From Ichthyophonus hoferi (lineage: Eukaryota; Opisthokonta; Ichthyosporea; Ichthyophonida; Ichthyophonidae): 10,543 nt of DNA. The stretch spans positions 46,144 to 56,686 of the forward strand of contig NAOQ01000456.1 of the NCBI GenBank assembly GCA_002751075.1, in the 5' to 3' direction. Below the pieces are notes generated by a model. It made no database searches, was not told where the DNA came from, and saw nothing but the letters and a program-made list of their open reading frames with translations. Numbering within the stretch: position 1 is the first letter of the stretch; each line of letters starts with the position of its first letter. Below are positions 1 through 9,412 of this stretch, one piece after another. The translations under genes were made by a program, and so were the position numbers.

Positions 1-21
1 AAAAAAGAAGAAAATACCTAC

Positions 22-201
22 CCTGGGATCTCCTCGGGTGTCGCGAACTACAAGCGACAAGTCAAAGTAAGGTGTGTAAGAAGGATCGTCATTGATCTGA
101 TCTACTGCTACCATAGCCGCACTTAACATAGGATATGTAAAGTCTGGTATACGGGTGAAGTCCTGCATAAATCCCACTTGTATCGTCTTCTTCCCATGAA
201 G
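22..201 (-). CDS. Partial receptor gene: exon of an ANF-type / class C GPCR-like ligand-binding domain
   Basis: One phase-0 exon of 60 codons on the minus strand, preceded by an acceptor (gcgctctag) and followed by a good donor (gtaggt). The protein begins LHGKKTIQVGFMQDF, continues through MLSAAMVAVDQINDDPS, and ends LVVRDTRGDPR. Known for the family: the ligand-binding region of natriuretic-peptide, GABA-B and glutamate receptors starts with a beta strand of the form I-x-VGF. It then has a helix A..AV.xIN.DP and a second strand ending in a D[ST]..DP segment. All three appear here in the right order and spacing, so this is the first beta-alpha-beta unit of a periplasmic-binding-type fold, outside the cell in such receptors. 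The rest of the gene (the second lobe and either a seven-helix region or a kinase/cyclase part) lies beyond the left edge, so the receptor class cannot be decided. No signal peptide exon was identified upstream. Confidence 0.72.
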
Positions 202-1809
202 CTAGAGCGCCACAAGATAAAAATAATTGGTTGGTATCGAGGTAAAAATAAACATATAAAAGATAATATCATGGTTGTTTATAAATGTAAAAGGAGGTGA
301 GGTTGAAAACGAAAGTTGGGTGGTGAAGGTATGCAGCTAGAAAATTGAATTAATATACTGTACGCCAACTTCATTAGAGAAGAATATTACGTATTATGTG
401 CAATATTCGAACGGCCTCTGATGCTTGCGCAAGTTCATAAATAAAAAGGGCCAATTTTTTCGTGCTGACTACGCGTGCCTATATTAATAATATAAGTTGT
501 CAACATGTGAGCAAATCAGTAAACTTCCTTCAAAAGTTAAACGCATCCCTACTATTTCGATAATATAAACAGTGAGGCAGTCAATATAGTTAAATACTTG
601 TTCATTATTCATGTTGATGAGGTACTAACTTTTGAACCATGTTATCCCTCTAGCCAAGTAAATTTACGTGCAGCTTATTCGACTATGGCTGAGTTAATCA
701 TTGCGTATATGAAGTTCAAACACAATGGTTATTTCTTTAAATTGAATGTGGTGCCTGTTAATGGCATCACATCGAATCTATCTTTTATTTTCACACATAA
801 CAACAAAAAACATACCGGCAATAGCAATTGCATCAGCACGGCCACAGCCAACAGGGCCATATTTACACTGACCCACCACATCGTGTGGTAACAGTATGGC
901 CAAATTACTACCGTAGACACAATTATAGGGAGTTACACAGGAACATGTTTGATTTGTCCGACCTGTTAATCTGTGGTGCATTTAACACTGCGTTGACTAA
1001 TACACTCTTGCACTTATATATTTGTGTTGGTCTCTTGAACCAGTCTAGTTATAGATATTTGTTAAGTGAATATAACATCACCTTTCAAGTGAAATATAGT
1101 AACGAGAAAGGGGAAAACAAATATGGCAGTTAACTAACCGGGCCTGGCACTTACTTTTAAGATTATGTACTTTAAAAGAATAGTTATTTGCAGGTACTAT
1201 GAAACAGGTGGCCATATATATCACAGATATTGTTCTGGCTATTTTCTGTACAAAAAGATAAGACAGATATGTAAAAGTACATAGATAAGCTCAATAACTG
1301 AACACTAAGAGTCCGTTTAAGATTCAAAAAATAGAAAATTATAGTGAATATTTCAGATTGTTACTTAGATCAAAACATCATTGCAGTGCTTGTTTATTTA
1401 GTCGCAGTAATATTTAAAAACATGTACACCAATACCCAATCAGAGGTGGCTATCTAACATTCCAGAATAAATTTAAACCAATTGAGTGCCATATAAACCG
1501 CCAGTAGTTTAATACTCCGGGGTGATAATTAACTTGTTCCTTTTAATTTAATTTATATAATTAGTCTTTAGTCAGCCAGGAAAGTGTGTATATATATAAT
1601 GATATTGTCATTGTTTCACTGTCTTAAACATAGTATACTAAGATATTCTACAGAACCAACAAATATATACAAAATAGCTCTTATGCCTTCATATGATCCC
1701 GTTATTCTTAAACACCAAATTTCAACAAACTATTCTTATTTGCCAAGATCCGAGATAGGCACTGTATGTATAGAAATTGTTAAACTGTTGAAACCTTTAA
1801 TAAATATAA
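202..1809. other. Region between the receptor exon and the La gene
   Basis: Apart from the candidate Cys-rich exon at 816-962, I see no coding segment I can support here. Several open stretches exist on both strands, but their codon use is featureless and their splice signals do not form a consistent chain. The region should hold the 5' part and promoter of the receptor gene and the 3' UTR of La, both on the minus strand. A possible polyadenylation hexamer for La (ATTAAA on the minus strand, at 1796-1801) lies about 9 nt past the La stop codon, which is very close and therefore doubtful. Confidence 0.5.
816..962 (-). CDS. Candidate Cys-rich exon, possibly upstream part of the receptor gene
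   Basis: A minus-strand open segment of 147 nt reads RTNQTCSCVTPYNCVYG, then a hydrophobic stretch with LAILLPHDVV, then GQCKYGPVGCGRADAIAIA. It ends exactly at a consensus donor (GCCG, then gtatgt). An acceptor (attaacag) just upstream would make it a phase 1-1 exon, the symmetric class typical of extracellular modules. Five cysteines, mostly T or C at third codon positions, and base composition richer in G+C than its flanks suggest real coding. It lies upstream of, and on the same strand as, the receptor exon at 22-201, so it may encode part of the N-terminal ectodomain. Against this: its phase-1 donor does not join directly to the phase-0 start of that exon, so another exon must intervene. 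I could not identify one, and I do not recognise the domain. Confidence 0.35.
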
Positions 1810-4800
1810 TTATTCAGTCTTGGCGTGCTTGGCGCTGCTCTCCTCAGAGGCATCATCACGGCTGCGCTTGTGACCACCACGGCCACCCCTTCCACCGCGT
1901 CCTCCTCTACCTCCTCTACCCCCGCGACCACCGCGAGATCTGCCTTCGTACTTGTTCTTGCCAGCCTCAGCAGCGCCTGTAGTAAGAGATGTCAGTGAAT
2001 GGTAATTACCAATTGCTTATAATTGCGTCAATTTTCTGTCAAAGTCTTGACACAATCAACTGTCAACAGCAGTCGCAAACATGTCATGGCGAAAGGACTT
2101 AAGGTCCCGTATGATTTCTATACAATTAATTAGATAAAACTAAAACACCACATATGCACATGCACATGCAACAAAGTGGTAGAGACAAGTATGTGTATAT
2201 TCATCTTTAGCTTCAATGCAAGGGTACAGCAATGCAAAACGCTCCTTTTCATTGAGCTAAAAATATTTTACAGGAAGCATGTGAGTGGAACTTACGGCCC
2301 CAAGTCTTTCTCAGCTTGATCCATGCCTCAACTTCGGCATCCCCTGTAATGATAGTGTTGGTCAGAGATGGAGATGCAGTATAGATAGGCACAAGGGAAT
2401 ATACACAGTGGTTACCAGCATGAATATCAAGTAGGTAGAGTAATCCAACCATAAATGCCACCCGTTTAAGCAACAATCCATAGTACAGCTGGGAAGATGA
2501 AACAAAGATATACTAATTTATCTACCACTATCTCACTTATACCGCGTCTGAACAACATACCTTCCAATGCGACAACGGTGACAACAGCACCATTGACCTC
2601 TTTCTTCTCCTCAGTATACTTGTCAGCAACCTATATCAAGTTCAAATATTTGGTTAGACATATAAACAAACACCTTAATCGTGGCCTCAAGTATTGTCCA
2701 AACAAATAAACTTTTCAAACTGTCCTTTTGCCAATAGATTTACTCCTTACTTTTATTGGTTATACCAATGCAACATAACACAGAACAGCAAATACAGAGT
2801 AATTTTCTAGGGACAGCAATCCTATTCACGATATCTCTCTGCACCAACATGTATAGTATAGTAACGTGATAATGTGGTTTTACTGTTTTATTGTTTCAAA
2901 ATGGCTTGGTTATAGGTAAGCAATTTAAATAACAAAATTGTTAATCACTCTGACACAATTTACTAAGTTATCTGTTATCAAATTTGAATCATAATGAGAT
3001 AATGTGAATTTACAATTATGGTCATAGAAACATTAAGTGCGGAGTCACATTTCAATAAGCATATTATATTATATAGTATATCAGTATACACGAATGCATG
3101 AAGTACATACCTCTTTAGACATGACCTTACCCTCTACATCATCGAAGAGAACAATAGCAGTTTCCTCTCCGGCAGTGTAGACTACAGTGTCAATAACACC
3201 GTAGGTTGAAAACACCTCCTATATGGTTCCAATCATATATAAGTACATAAACTGGCATAGGAGCTTAATAAAAGAACTCGAATCTACATGCATGTTTGTA
3301 CTACACCTGTATTATAAAACATGGCTACCTAGATGTATTGATGAATATATATTATAAAAATCGCACTTGGAACAACATCTATTTGAACAGTCAAGTCACA
3401 AGAGTTCTCTATATTAAGCCCAGAAAACATGTACACTAAAAGAGTATATATATAAGTATATGTATGTACCTGAAGCATCTCAGTGGTAGTTTCCTTGGGA
3501 AGTCCAGTGACCTGGACAGCAGCGTTGGGTCTCTTAACTGGCTGAGCAATGGTAGCTTCAACCTCCTCCTATTGTCACATAGTATATGATTTAGTCATAT
3601 TGATATTATTATTTACTTCTAGTATTGTAATGTGTCATAAAAACATCTTATATTTATACGTGGGCTGATATTATTCATGCTAATCAATATAGTTACTCGT
3701 ATCTTACATTAAGGTATGGTGTAAATGGTTTCCACTTTATCTGTGTATAAACGTGGTTGATCAAACCTGGTTATATTTACATTTACATTATAAGAATAGG
3801 TTCCAGACAACCGTTATTCCAGAACACGGATATAAAAAAGAATGCAATGAACCAAAATACATAATATGAGTTAGAAGGGAAACAGAGACAGCAAATTGTC
3901 AAATCGTAAGGCTAATTGCTCTGGTTTCATTCAACCCAACCCATTGTCATATAATATAAGAAAACAAATATGAGGTAACCATCATTCTAACAGGTTCGTT
4001 CGCTGTATGTGATGCGAGGATGCATAGGATTTAACCATAGCGTATAAACATAAATATACCTTGGGAGTGGCCTTAGCAGCACGGGGACCTCTCTCAGCAG
4101 CCTTTCTCTTCAAGTAGTCACCCCTATACCATAATACTTGGTTAATACTACCACATACCAAAATAATCGCATAAAAAATATTAATTACAAGCACGCGAGT
4201 CTATATGAGCAAACTTAGCAAGCATATATCAACACCATTATAACAACTACATTTAAATATACATACTTAAGCTCCATCTTCAAGTCCACATCATTGCACT
4301 TGATAGTCTTCTTGAGAAGCTCCTGGGCAGCCTCCTCATTGGCTAACTCGATAAATACGGAGTCCTGAGTGGGTCCCATTAATATTTATCCATCAACAAC
4401 ATACAGCCAGCCGCCAGTCACTAGTTGCTATGCTTTATCATGTATGCTCTTATTATAATATAGGGAGATATCTACCTCTTAGTCGTACAATGGGTATAGT
4501 ATGCTATTTTAATAAAAAACAACCAGTCTAAACATTTACCTAGCTATAACATATCCCTTAAATATTCAATTTATCACACCCAGGTTAATCTATCTTATCC
4601 TTGCCAACATTTTACCTTTGATCATACCCACTCAAACAATGCCATTAAAATTTCAATTAACGAATCATTATGTGATATTCATTTATAAAAGACTAAATTG
4701 ACCTTGTGGCCCAATCAATAACCACAAATTAAACAGATTTAAATATGGACTAGTGAATCTAAACACAATAAAAGTATTCCTTCTATTATTTTTTAGCATA

Positions 4801-6692
4801 TGTAAACCATAGTATCTTTCTTCTTATTCGATACACTCTATATATATACCTTGGTCTCTCCCTGTACGGTGCGACGCATGCGAATGAGAACAGGGGTGCA
4901 GTGCTGGGCCCAGAACTCTTCCTGCTTCTCGAGGGTGAAGTCACGAGGGGTTCCCTTCTGTATATGAAACGGGAGTAAGGGGAAAGAGAGAGGAGGGCAT
5001 GGTAAGTATTGATTGTTGATATCTAGATAGGAGTGGAAGGGTACTAACGATAGGTTTTAATGTTTAGATGCTAATGGATCATAAAGAACAGAATCAAGGT
5101 ACATGTATATAAGGGCGTAAATTACACTTAAAGAGATACCCAATGAGGTATACTGATTAACGTTTAAGGCAACAGATGATGTATTTGAGAAAGAAACAGC
5201 TTCAAGTACAGGGAAAACGATTTCAAAACCATTAACCTCTAAGGAACGTTTACTCTACACTTAGTATCACATAGTTACCCACCCTGCCCACCAATATGTT
5301 AATAATACACAATGCCTCATCATAGCAACTATGCTTTGCCCTATTAAACAACAACATTCAAAATTAATCGGACCAAGACAACATACCACGTAGACCGAAA
5401 CCAGAAGGTCATTGTATTCTCCTGGAACAGGATTTTTCCTTCTGATACGCTTCACCTCCTCGTCAACCTGTAGATACAACACATTAGTTCAGGGTATGTG
5501 ACTGACTTTCTGGGGCATACCAATATAAGTATAAAGGAATATTAGTTAATCCAGATGTCCTTATATAGCTATACTCACAAGGTAGGCCTTCCCCTTGACC
5601 TCCTCTGACTTGCTTAACAATAAAATATGCCTTGATTCGGTATCACTTCAATTATAACTAGACATAGGGCACATTAAACGCGTTTGCCTCTATTTATTTC
5701 TGACAGAATATGCTAAAAACATCAACGTAAATCAATGATTATAGTAACAAACATAACTGCAATTCTCCGGCTATCACCTAACACATATAGATTCAAAACA
5801 TACTGCAATTACTATAATAGATAAAACAATATATATATATATATATATAACATACCTCAATCTCCTCAGAGTTCAAACCCTTAACTGCCTCATTGAACAC
5901 GGCAATATCGGTGGTCATCTTTTGGATGCGCATGAACTTGAAAATAATCTCAAGATCAATCCCTATGTACGGCTCAGGAATACAACCGCTTCTCAATGTC
6001 CATATAATATACGAGTTTATACTTATTTCGTTTTTTGCATTAATTCCTATATGAACCACAGATCTTTCACCTTAAACTATCGCCAAGCGCATAAGAATAA
6101 ACAACACTCTACCTTATCCATGCGTAAAAAATACAGCCTTACATGGTACATCAATAGCGGTAATAATATTGATTGTTTACAATTTTGTCTATCAAATTGG
6201 CTCGGGAAAAGACATTTCCGTGTGTATTAATTAAACGAATAGCATAACAAGAATAAGAAAAATATACTAGCATAGTACTGCAAGGATGTAGGTCTCAACA
6301 CAAACATATAGAATGTTTAGGATACAGCCCTCCTCGTTCTTTGCGATCTCCTCCTTGAGGAACTTGTCTCTCACGATGTTGGCATCGCTCAGGTAGAACT
6401 AGAGAGGAAATGACATATCAGGGAAAGAGTTAGCCCGTATTTTGAAAACAATAGGAGCCAGCTACTGTTAACATTAGGTTGCAAACTTTGTAAATTAATG
6501 GCTTTGCCTTGTAGCCAAGTCGATAAATGGCGATGTATAAGAGACAAAGCATCAACATAACGTTAGTATAACAAGCAATAGATCTTTTCGAATTCTATTT
6601 TTTTTAAAAAAAACAACCAGGTAAACAAAGAAAATAAATAAATATAATAATACCTTGACCTGCTTCTGAATCTTAGCGGTAACGTCAGCCAT
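1810..6692 (-). CDS. SSB: La ribonucleoprotein (Lupus La / LARP3 family), 13 exons, complete
   Basis: Nuclear RNA chaperone that binds the UUU-OH 3' ends of new RNA polymerase III transcripts such as pre-tRNAs and shields them from exonucleases. Exons (transcript order): 6692-6654, 6398-6326, 5962-5856, 5608-5579, 5467-5387, 4957-4850, 4364-4267, 4123-4060, 3568-3470, 3218-3111, 2630-2561, 2343-2296, 1976-1810. They total 1092 nt, 363 aa and a stop, with all 12 junctions in frame. The La motif (about residues 5-85) reads AKIQKQVKFYLSDANIVRDK and then EGWIDLEIIFKF. Of the six uridylate-binding residues of human La, Q11, Y15, D24, F26 and F47 are kept, and Y23 becomes F14. RRM1 is about 106-185 (VSVYVKG, then DSVFIEL). 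RRM2 is about 217-308, starting AAVQVTGLP and ending in a long helix with EAWIKLRKTWGR. The tail has seven RGG repeats (323-343), then HKRSRDD and KHAKTE, matching the KRARE...KQQKTE nuclear-signal region of human La. Total length is slightly shorter than human La (about 408 aa). Strong bias to AAG, GAG and GGT suggests high expression. Confidence 0.97.
5579..5608 (-). other. 30-nt microexon of the La gene
   Basis: This ten-codon exon encodes SEEVKGKAYL, the end of the La motif next to the linker before RRM1. It is flanked by acceptor gttaagcaag and donor gtgagt. A competing AG lies 4 nt upstream (gttaag); using it would shift the frame, so the downstream AG is chosen because it joins both neighbouring phase-0 exons in frame. 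The exon is itself a multiple of three, so skipping it would remove ten residues without breaking the protein. Confidence 0.85.
5829..5849. repeat. (TA)n microsatellite in a La intron
   Basis: An uninterrupted AT dinucleotide run that starts a few bases after the donor of the third La intron on the minus strand. It is ordinary intronic simple sequence. Confidence 0.9.
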
Positions 6693-6890
6693 ATTGATGC
6701 TTAAACTGTTTATTATTTAGAACAGAGAAAATACAGCCCTAAGACGCAGAGAAAACACAACCCTAAGAAACCGAGAGTTGATTCTACATTTGTTTTATCC
6801 GTGTATTGTGTACATGTGGGTAGAGGAGATCGGATCGCAATGTGAAATAATAATTGGGCCGGGTCGAATTGGAGCGGATCGGATCGGGTA
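6693..6890 (-). promoter_or_regulatory. Upstream region of the La gene with tandem CTTAGGG repeats and a GGATCG patch
   Basis: Two imperfect copies of a 21-nt unit lie at 6723-6743 and 6747-6767 (24-nt period, 19 of 21 bases equal). Read on the La strand, each begins CTTAGGG (CTTAGGGTTGTG and CTTAGGGCTGTA) and ends TTTTCTCTG. The CTTAGGGTT core looks like the telomere-type box (AACCCTAA on the other strand) known from promoters of translation and ribosome genes in plants, and like the sites of TTAGGG-binding factors such as yeast Tbf1. Farther upstream, 6825-6888 is unusually rich in G+C for this locus and carries GGATCGGATCG-type repeats at 6830-6837 and 6875-6886. Position just before the La start suggests promoter elements. 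The function is inferred. Confidence 0.45.
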
Positions 6891-6909
6891 AGGATGAATG
6901 GTTACAATT

Positions 6910-7118
6910 TAATAAAATATAATGTAATATGGTATAGTATGATATAATATAATATAGTACATTATTATATTATATAATATAACATAATATAATATAATAT
7001 AATATAATATAATGTAATATAATATGGTATAATGTAGTATAATATAACAAGAAAATACAACATAATATAATATAATATAATATAGTATGGTATAATATAA
7101 TATAATGTTGTATAATGA
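6910..7118. repeat. Imperfect ATAAT / TATAA pentanucleotide tract
   Basis: About 210 bp made almost wholly of ATAAT units with scattered changes (ATGTA, GGTATAG, AACAT). It lies between the two divergent genes. The interruptions and unequal unit spacing suggest an old expanded and decaying microsatellite. It contains no coding signal. Confidence 0.85.
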
Positions 7119-7977
7119 TATTGCCCATTGTAAAATTTGATTTTAATGAGTTAAAAATGATTTAGTTAGAAAATTATTTTATTAAGTGTTCTTAAGTTTA
7201 TAATTTATCAATTTATAGGAATAGTTGAACCAATATGAAGGAATAATTATTTAGCTAGGCCATCTTTCTACCTGCTTCCAATATCTTAATATAGTTGATA
7301 TTACATTCAAATTAAAGGCCGAGCAAACTTTTATTTATTGACATAAATTTAACTGATTTTATATTTTAAATTTTTTTAAAGTATTCTAAATATTAAAATA
7401 TAATATTTGTGAAAGGTACACTAAACTTTTCACGAAATATGTCAATAAGAGTATAAGATGGGAAGTAATCAGGAGCTATGTGGTTGTTGATTGGATCTAT
7501 AACAAATTGATCGTTAATTAACATTTTTAGTAGCAATTTTGTAAATGTTTCAGACTAGTTAATACGATGAAAACTAATTGACATATATAATAACAGAAAA
7601 TAAATTATTTTTATGATAAAATATATGTGTGTTAGTATTACAGAATTTTTTTCCATTTAATGGGATTTACGTTAAACTAATTAGTTAGGCCTGTAGAGTT
7701 GTTTTCTATTTTGTATTGGATCATAGAAACTGTGCAAAATAATATTTACCCATTTCCAGTGTGGGAAATTTAACCCACCTCCCTATCATGTATATTAGGA
7801 TTAATTAGTCATCAAATAGCCAGGGCGTTCCTTAATGATATTGCTTGTGATGAGCTGCCGAACACGTAAACAGATGAAAAGATATTGATACGTAGTACAC
7901 GTACATTGCACGCCTATAAACATACATACATACATATATACATATATAAGTAAACTCACAAAGTTAAAAACGCTGTA
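7119..7977. other. AT-rich upstream region of the REXO1-like gene
   Basis: No open frame with coding character is visible on either strand. A (CATA)n tract at 7921-7948 lies about 30 nt before the start codon and is probably in the 5' UTR or core promoter. The span from 6693 to 7977 is the only separation between the La start (minus strand) and the REXO1-like start (plus strand), so both promoters must lie in it or nearby. Confidence 0.5.
7921..7948 (+). repeat. (CATA)n tract before the REXO1-like start codon
   Basis: Three CATA units followed by alternating CATATATA. It is the reverse complement in type of the TATG tracts at 9478-9569 and 10467-10543. Confidence 0.75.
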
Positions 7978-9412
7978 ATGTTTGCTTCTCTAGGGCTATT
8001 TAAGGACATCCCCTGTCCCTATTTTGCCCACGGATTATGTGAAAGGGCTCACTGCCAGGTCTGTGATACAAATAAAATCCCTGACAGGTTCAGCTGGTTT
8101 CAACTACTATATAATATTTTTATATATACCATATATATACTAGAGATATATTATGTACGTGTTTATGGGAACTTGTGTTGAGCAACTTTATTATCATTTT
8201 TTTAATGGGGTTTTACATAAAGCGTACTTCTATCAAAGTTACATGTTATAGTAACCAATGTATAGGTGTCAGATTTTAACTCGGCCCTGTCTACCATAGC
8301 AGCTACCTACTACCTACATTCTCTCCCCCCCTAGTTGTATTTAAATTATTTGTCTCTCGCCAGTGAGGTGCCTACATACATTTTGATCAGATCTTGCCTC
8401 TCATGGAGTTTAGGCGTAATAGCAGCTCCAAATCAATTCTTATAACCTTCCTTATTTCCGTTTAATGGTTTAGATTATTGTATTTCACCACCAATGCATT
8501 GTTCCAACCACACAGAGTTTATTTCAATTGCAATTGCAAATAGTTTTCTAGTTGTATATTAAAAAGTTATGACATTAATTATTATCTCGACTACTTCGGA
8601 CTGCAACGGACAATTACAACCCGAAAAATAAAAATGAAAACAAAATATATTTATTTATTCTCACTATAGAATAGCCCGTGTGGATTCTGTTTGTGACAAA
8701 ATCCTTTCTACTATAATATACTATACTATACTATATTTTCAATACTCCACTATACTATAGCACCTATAGCATCTTCATCGTTAAACTATCTATGCTATAT
8801 ATCCACATGTATCTGATGTGTTTTATTATACAGCTTTCCCATAAGATATCTGCTAAAAGTTCACATCCAACATCCAACAAGGTTATACAGAAAATCAAAG
8901 GGGTATGTCATTTTTATATTAAAACATATATTGTTTTCTATTATTGCCACCTTTTTTTCTTTTAATAATGATTTATGTTTTTATATAAGAAAATTGAATT
9001 TAATATAGTATAGTATATAGTATAGTATAGTATAGTGTACAGTATAGCATATAGTATAGTTTATAATATAGTACTGTATAAGTTAGTATAATATAATATA
9101 TAACCTAGTATCATATTATATATATATGGCTACATTGGCCCAGAGGGAAATAAATGTATATTTTTAAGTGTTATTTTATAATTAAATATGTGTATATCCA
9201 ACCTGTTATATATATATCTCTCTTTTTATCGCACATTAATGGGCTATACTTTACACCTACAATAACGCTATATTATTGGCCGCTAACTAATCACCATAAT
9301 AACATAGCTTCTTAATAACCAATCATATTCATCATATAATCCTGGAAAGGTTACTTCCGATAAGGCTATCAACCAATCGCATCACCTTAGAGTATCATCT
9401 ATTGGCGAACCT
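7978..9412 (+). CDS. REXO1-like protein, 5' part (N-terminal CCCH zinc finger), continues past the right edge
   Basis: Three phase-0 exons were recognised: 7978-8058, 8834-8902 and 9308-9412 (62 residues after the first 23 amino acids, 85 in all). Exon 1 gives MFASLGLFKDIPCPYFAHG and then LCERAHCQ; exon 2 begins LSHK. Joined, they make C13-x7-C21-x4-C26-x3-H30, a complete CCCH zinc finger. The M-x3-GLFxxI-CPY lead and the CxRxxCxxxH ending at the very N-terminus match RNA exonuclease REXO1, whose first residues carry such a finger (human: MLRATGFFRAIDCPY). Exon 3 is polar and serine-rich (LLNNQSYSSYNPGKV...SSIGEP), as in the long disordered linker of that family, and ends at a strong donor (gtaagt). 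The DEDDh exonuclease domain would lie far downstream. Donor 1 is gtctgt, weaker than usual; donor 2 is gtatgt; acceptors are ttatacag and aacatag. Other CCCH families remain possible because the catalytic part is not in view. Confidence 0.62.
8711..9036. repeat. Inverted TATAG/CTATA repeats flanking exon 2 of the REXO1-like gene
   Basis: A (CTATA)n tract at 8711-8736 and a (TATAG)n tract at 9003-9036 are reverse complements. The longest perfect match I found is 20 nt, 8717-8736 against 9015-9034. Weaker related units continue at 8747-8760 and 9041-9060. Exon 2 (8834-8902) sits in the loop, about 100 nt from each arm. Confidence 0.8.

Noticed and set aside
391-478. Minus-strand open segment ARVVSTKKLALFIYELAQAS... 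between an acceptor and a gtaata donor
   Set aside because: Phases (0 in, 1 out) fit neither the candidate exon at 816-962 nor the receptor exon at 22-201, and no domain is recognisable.
598-1133. Two overlapping plus-strand open frames (598-891 and 828-1133)
   Set aside because: No recognisable motif, no coding-like codon use, and the better signal in part of this span is on the minus strand.
1584-1982. Plus-strand open frame of 132 codons
   Set aside because: Its right half is antisense to the last La exon; the RGG-coding sequence read backwards stays open by chance.
5922-6230. Plus-strand open frame of 102 codons
   Set aside because: It overlaps the third La exon in antisense and has no independent support.
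6859-6873. GGGTCGAATTGG resembling a tRNA B box
   Set aside because: No matching A box, acceptor stem or cloverleaf around it.
6910-7118. ATAAT tract as a mobile-element end or replication origin
   Set aside because: No terminal repeats, target duplication or element coding; AT-richness alone does not support an origin.
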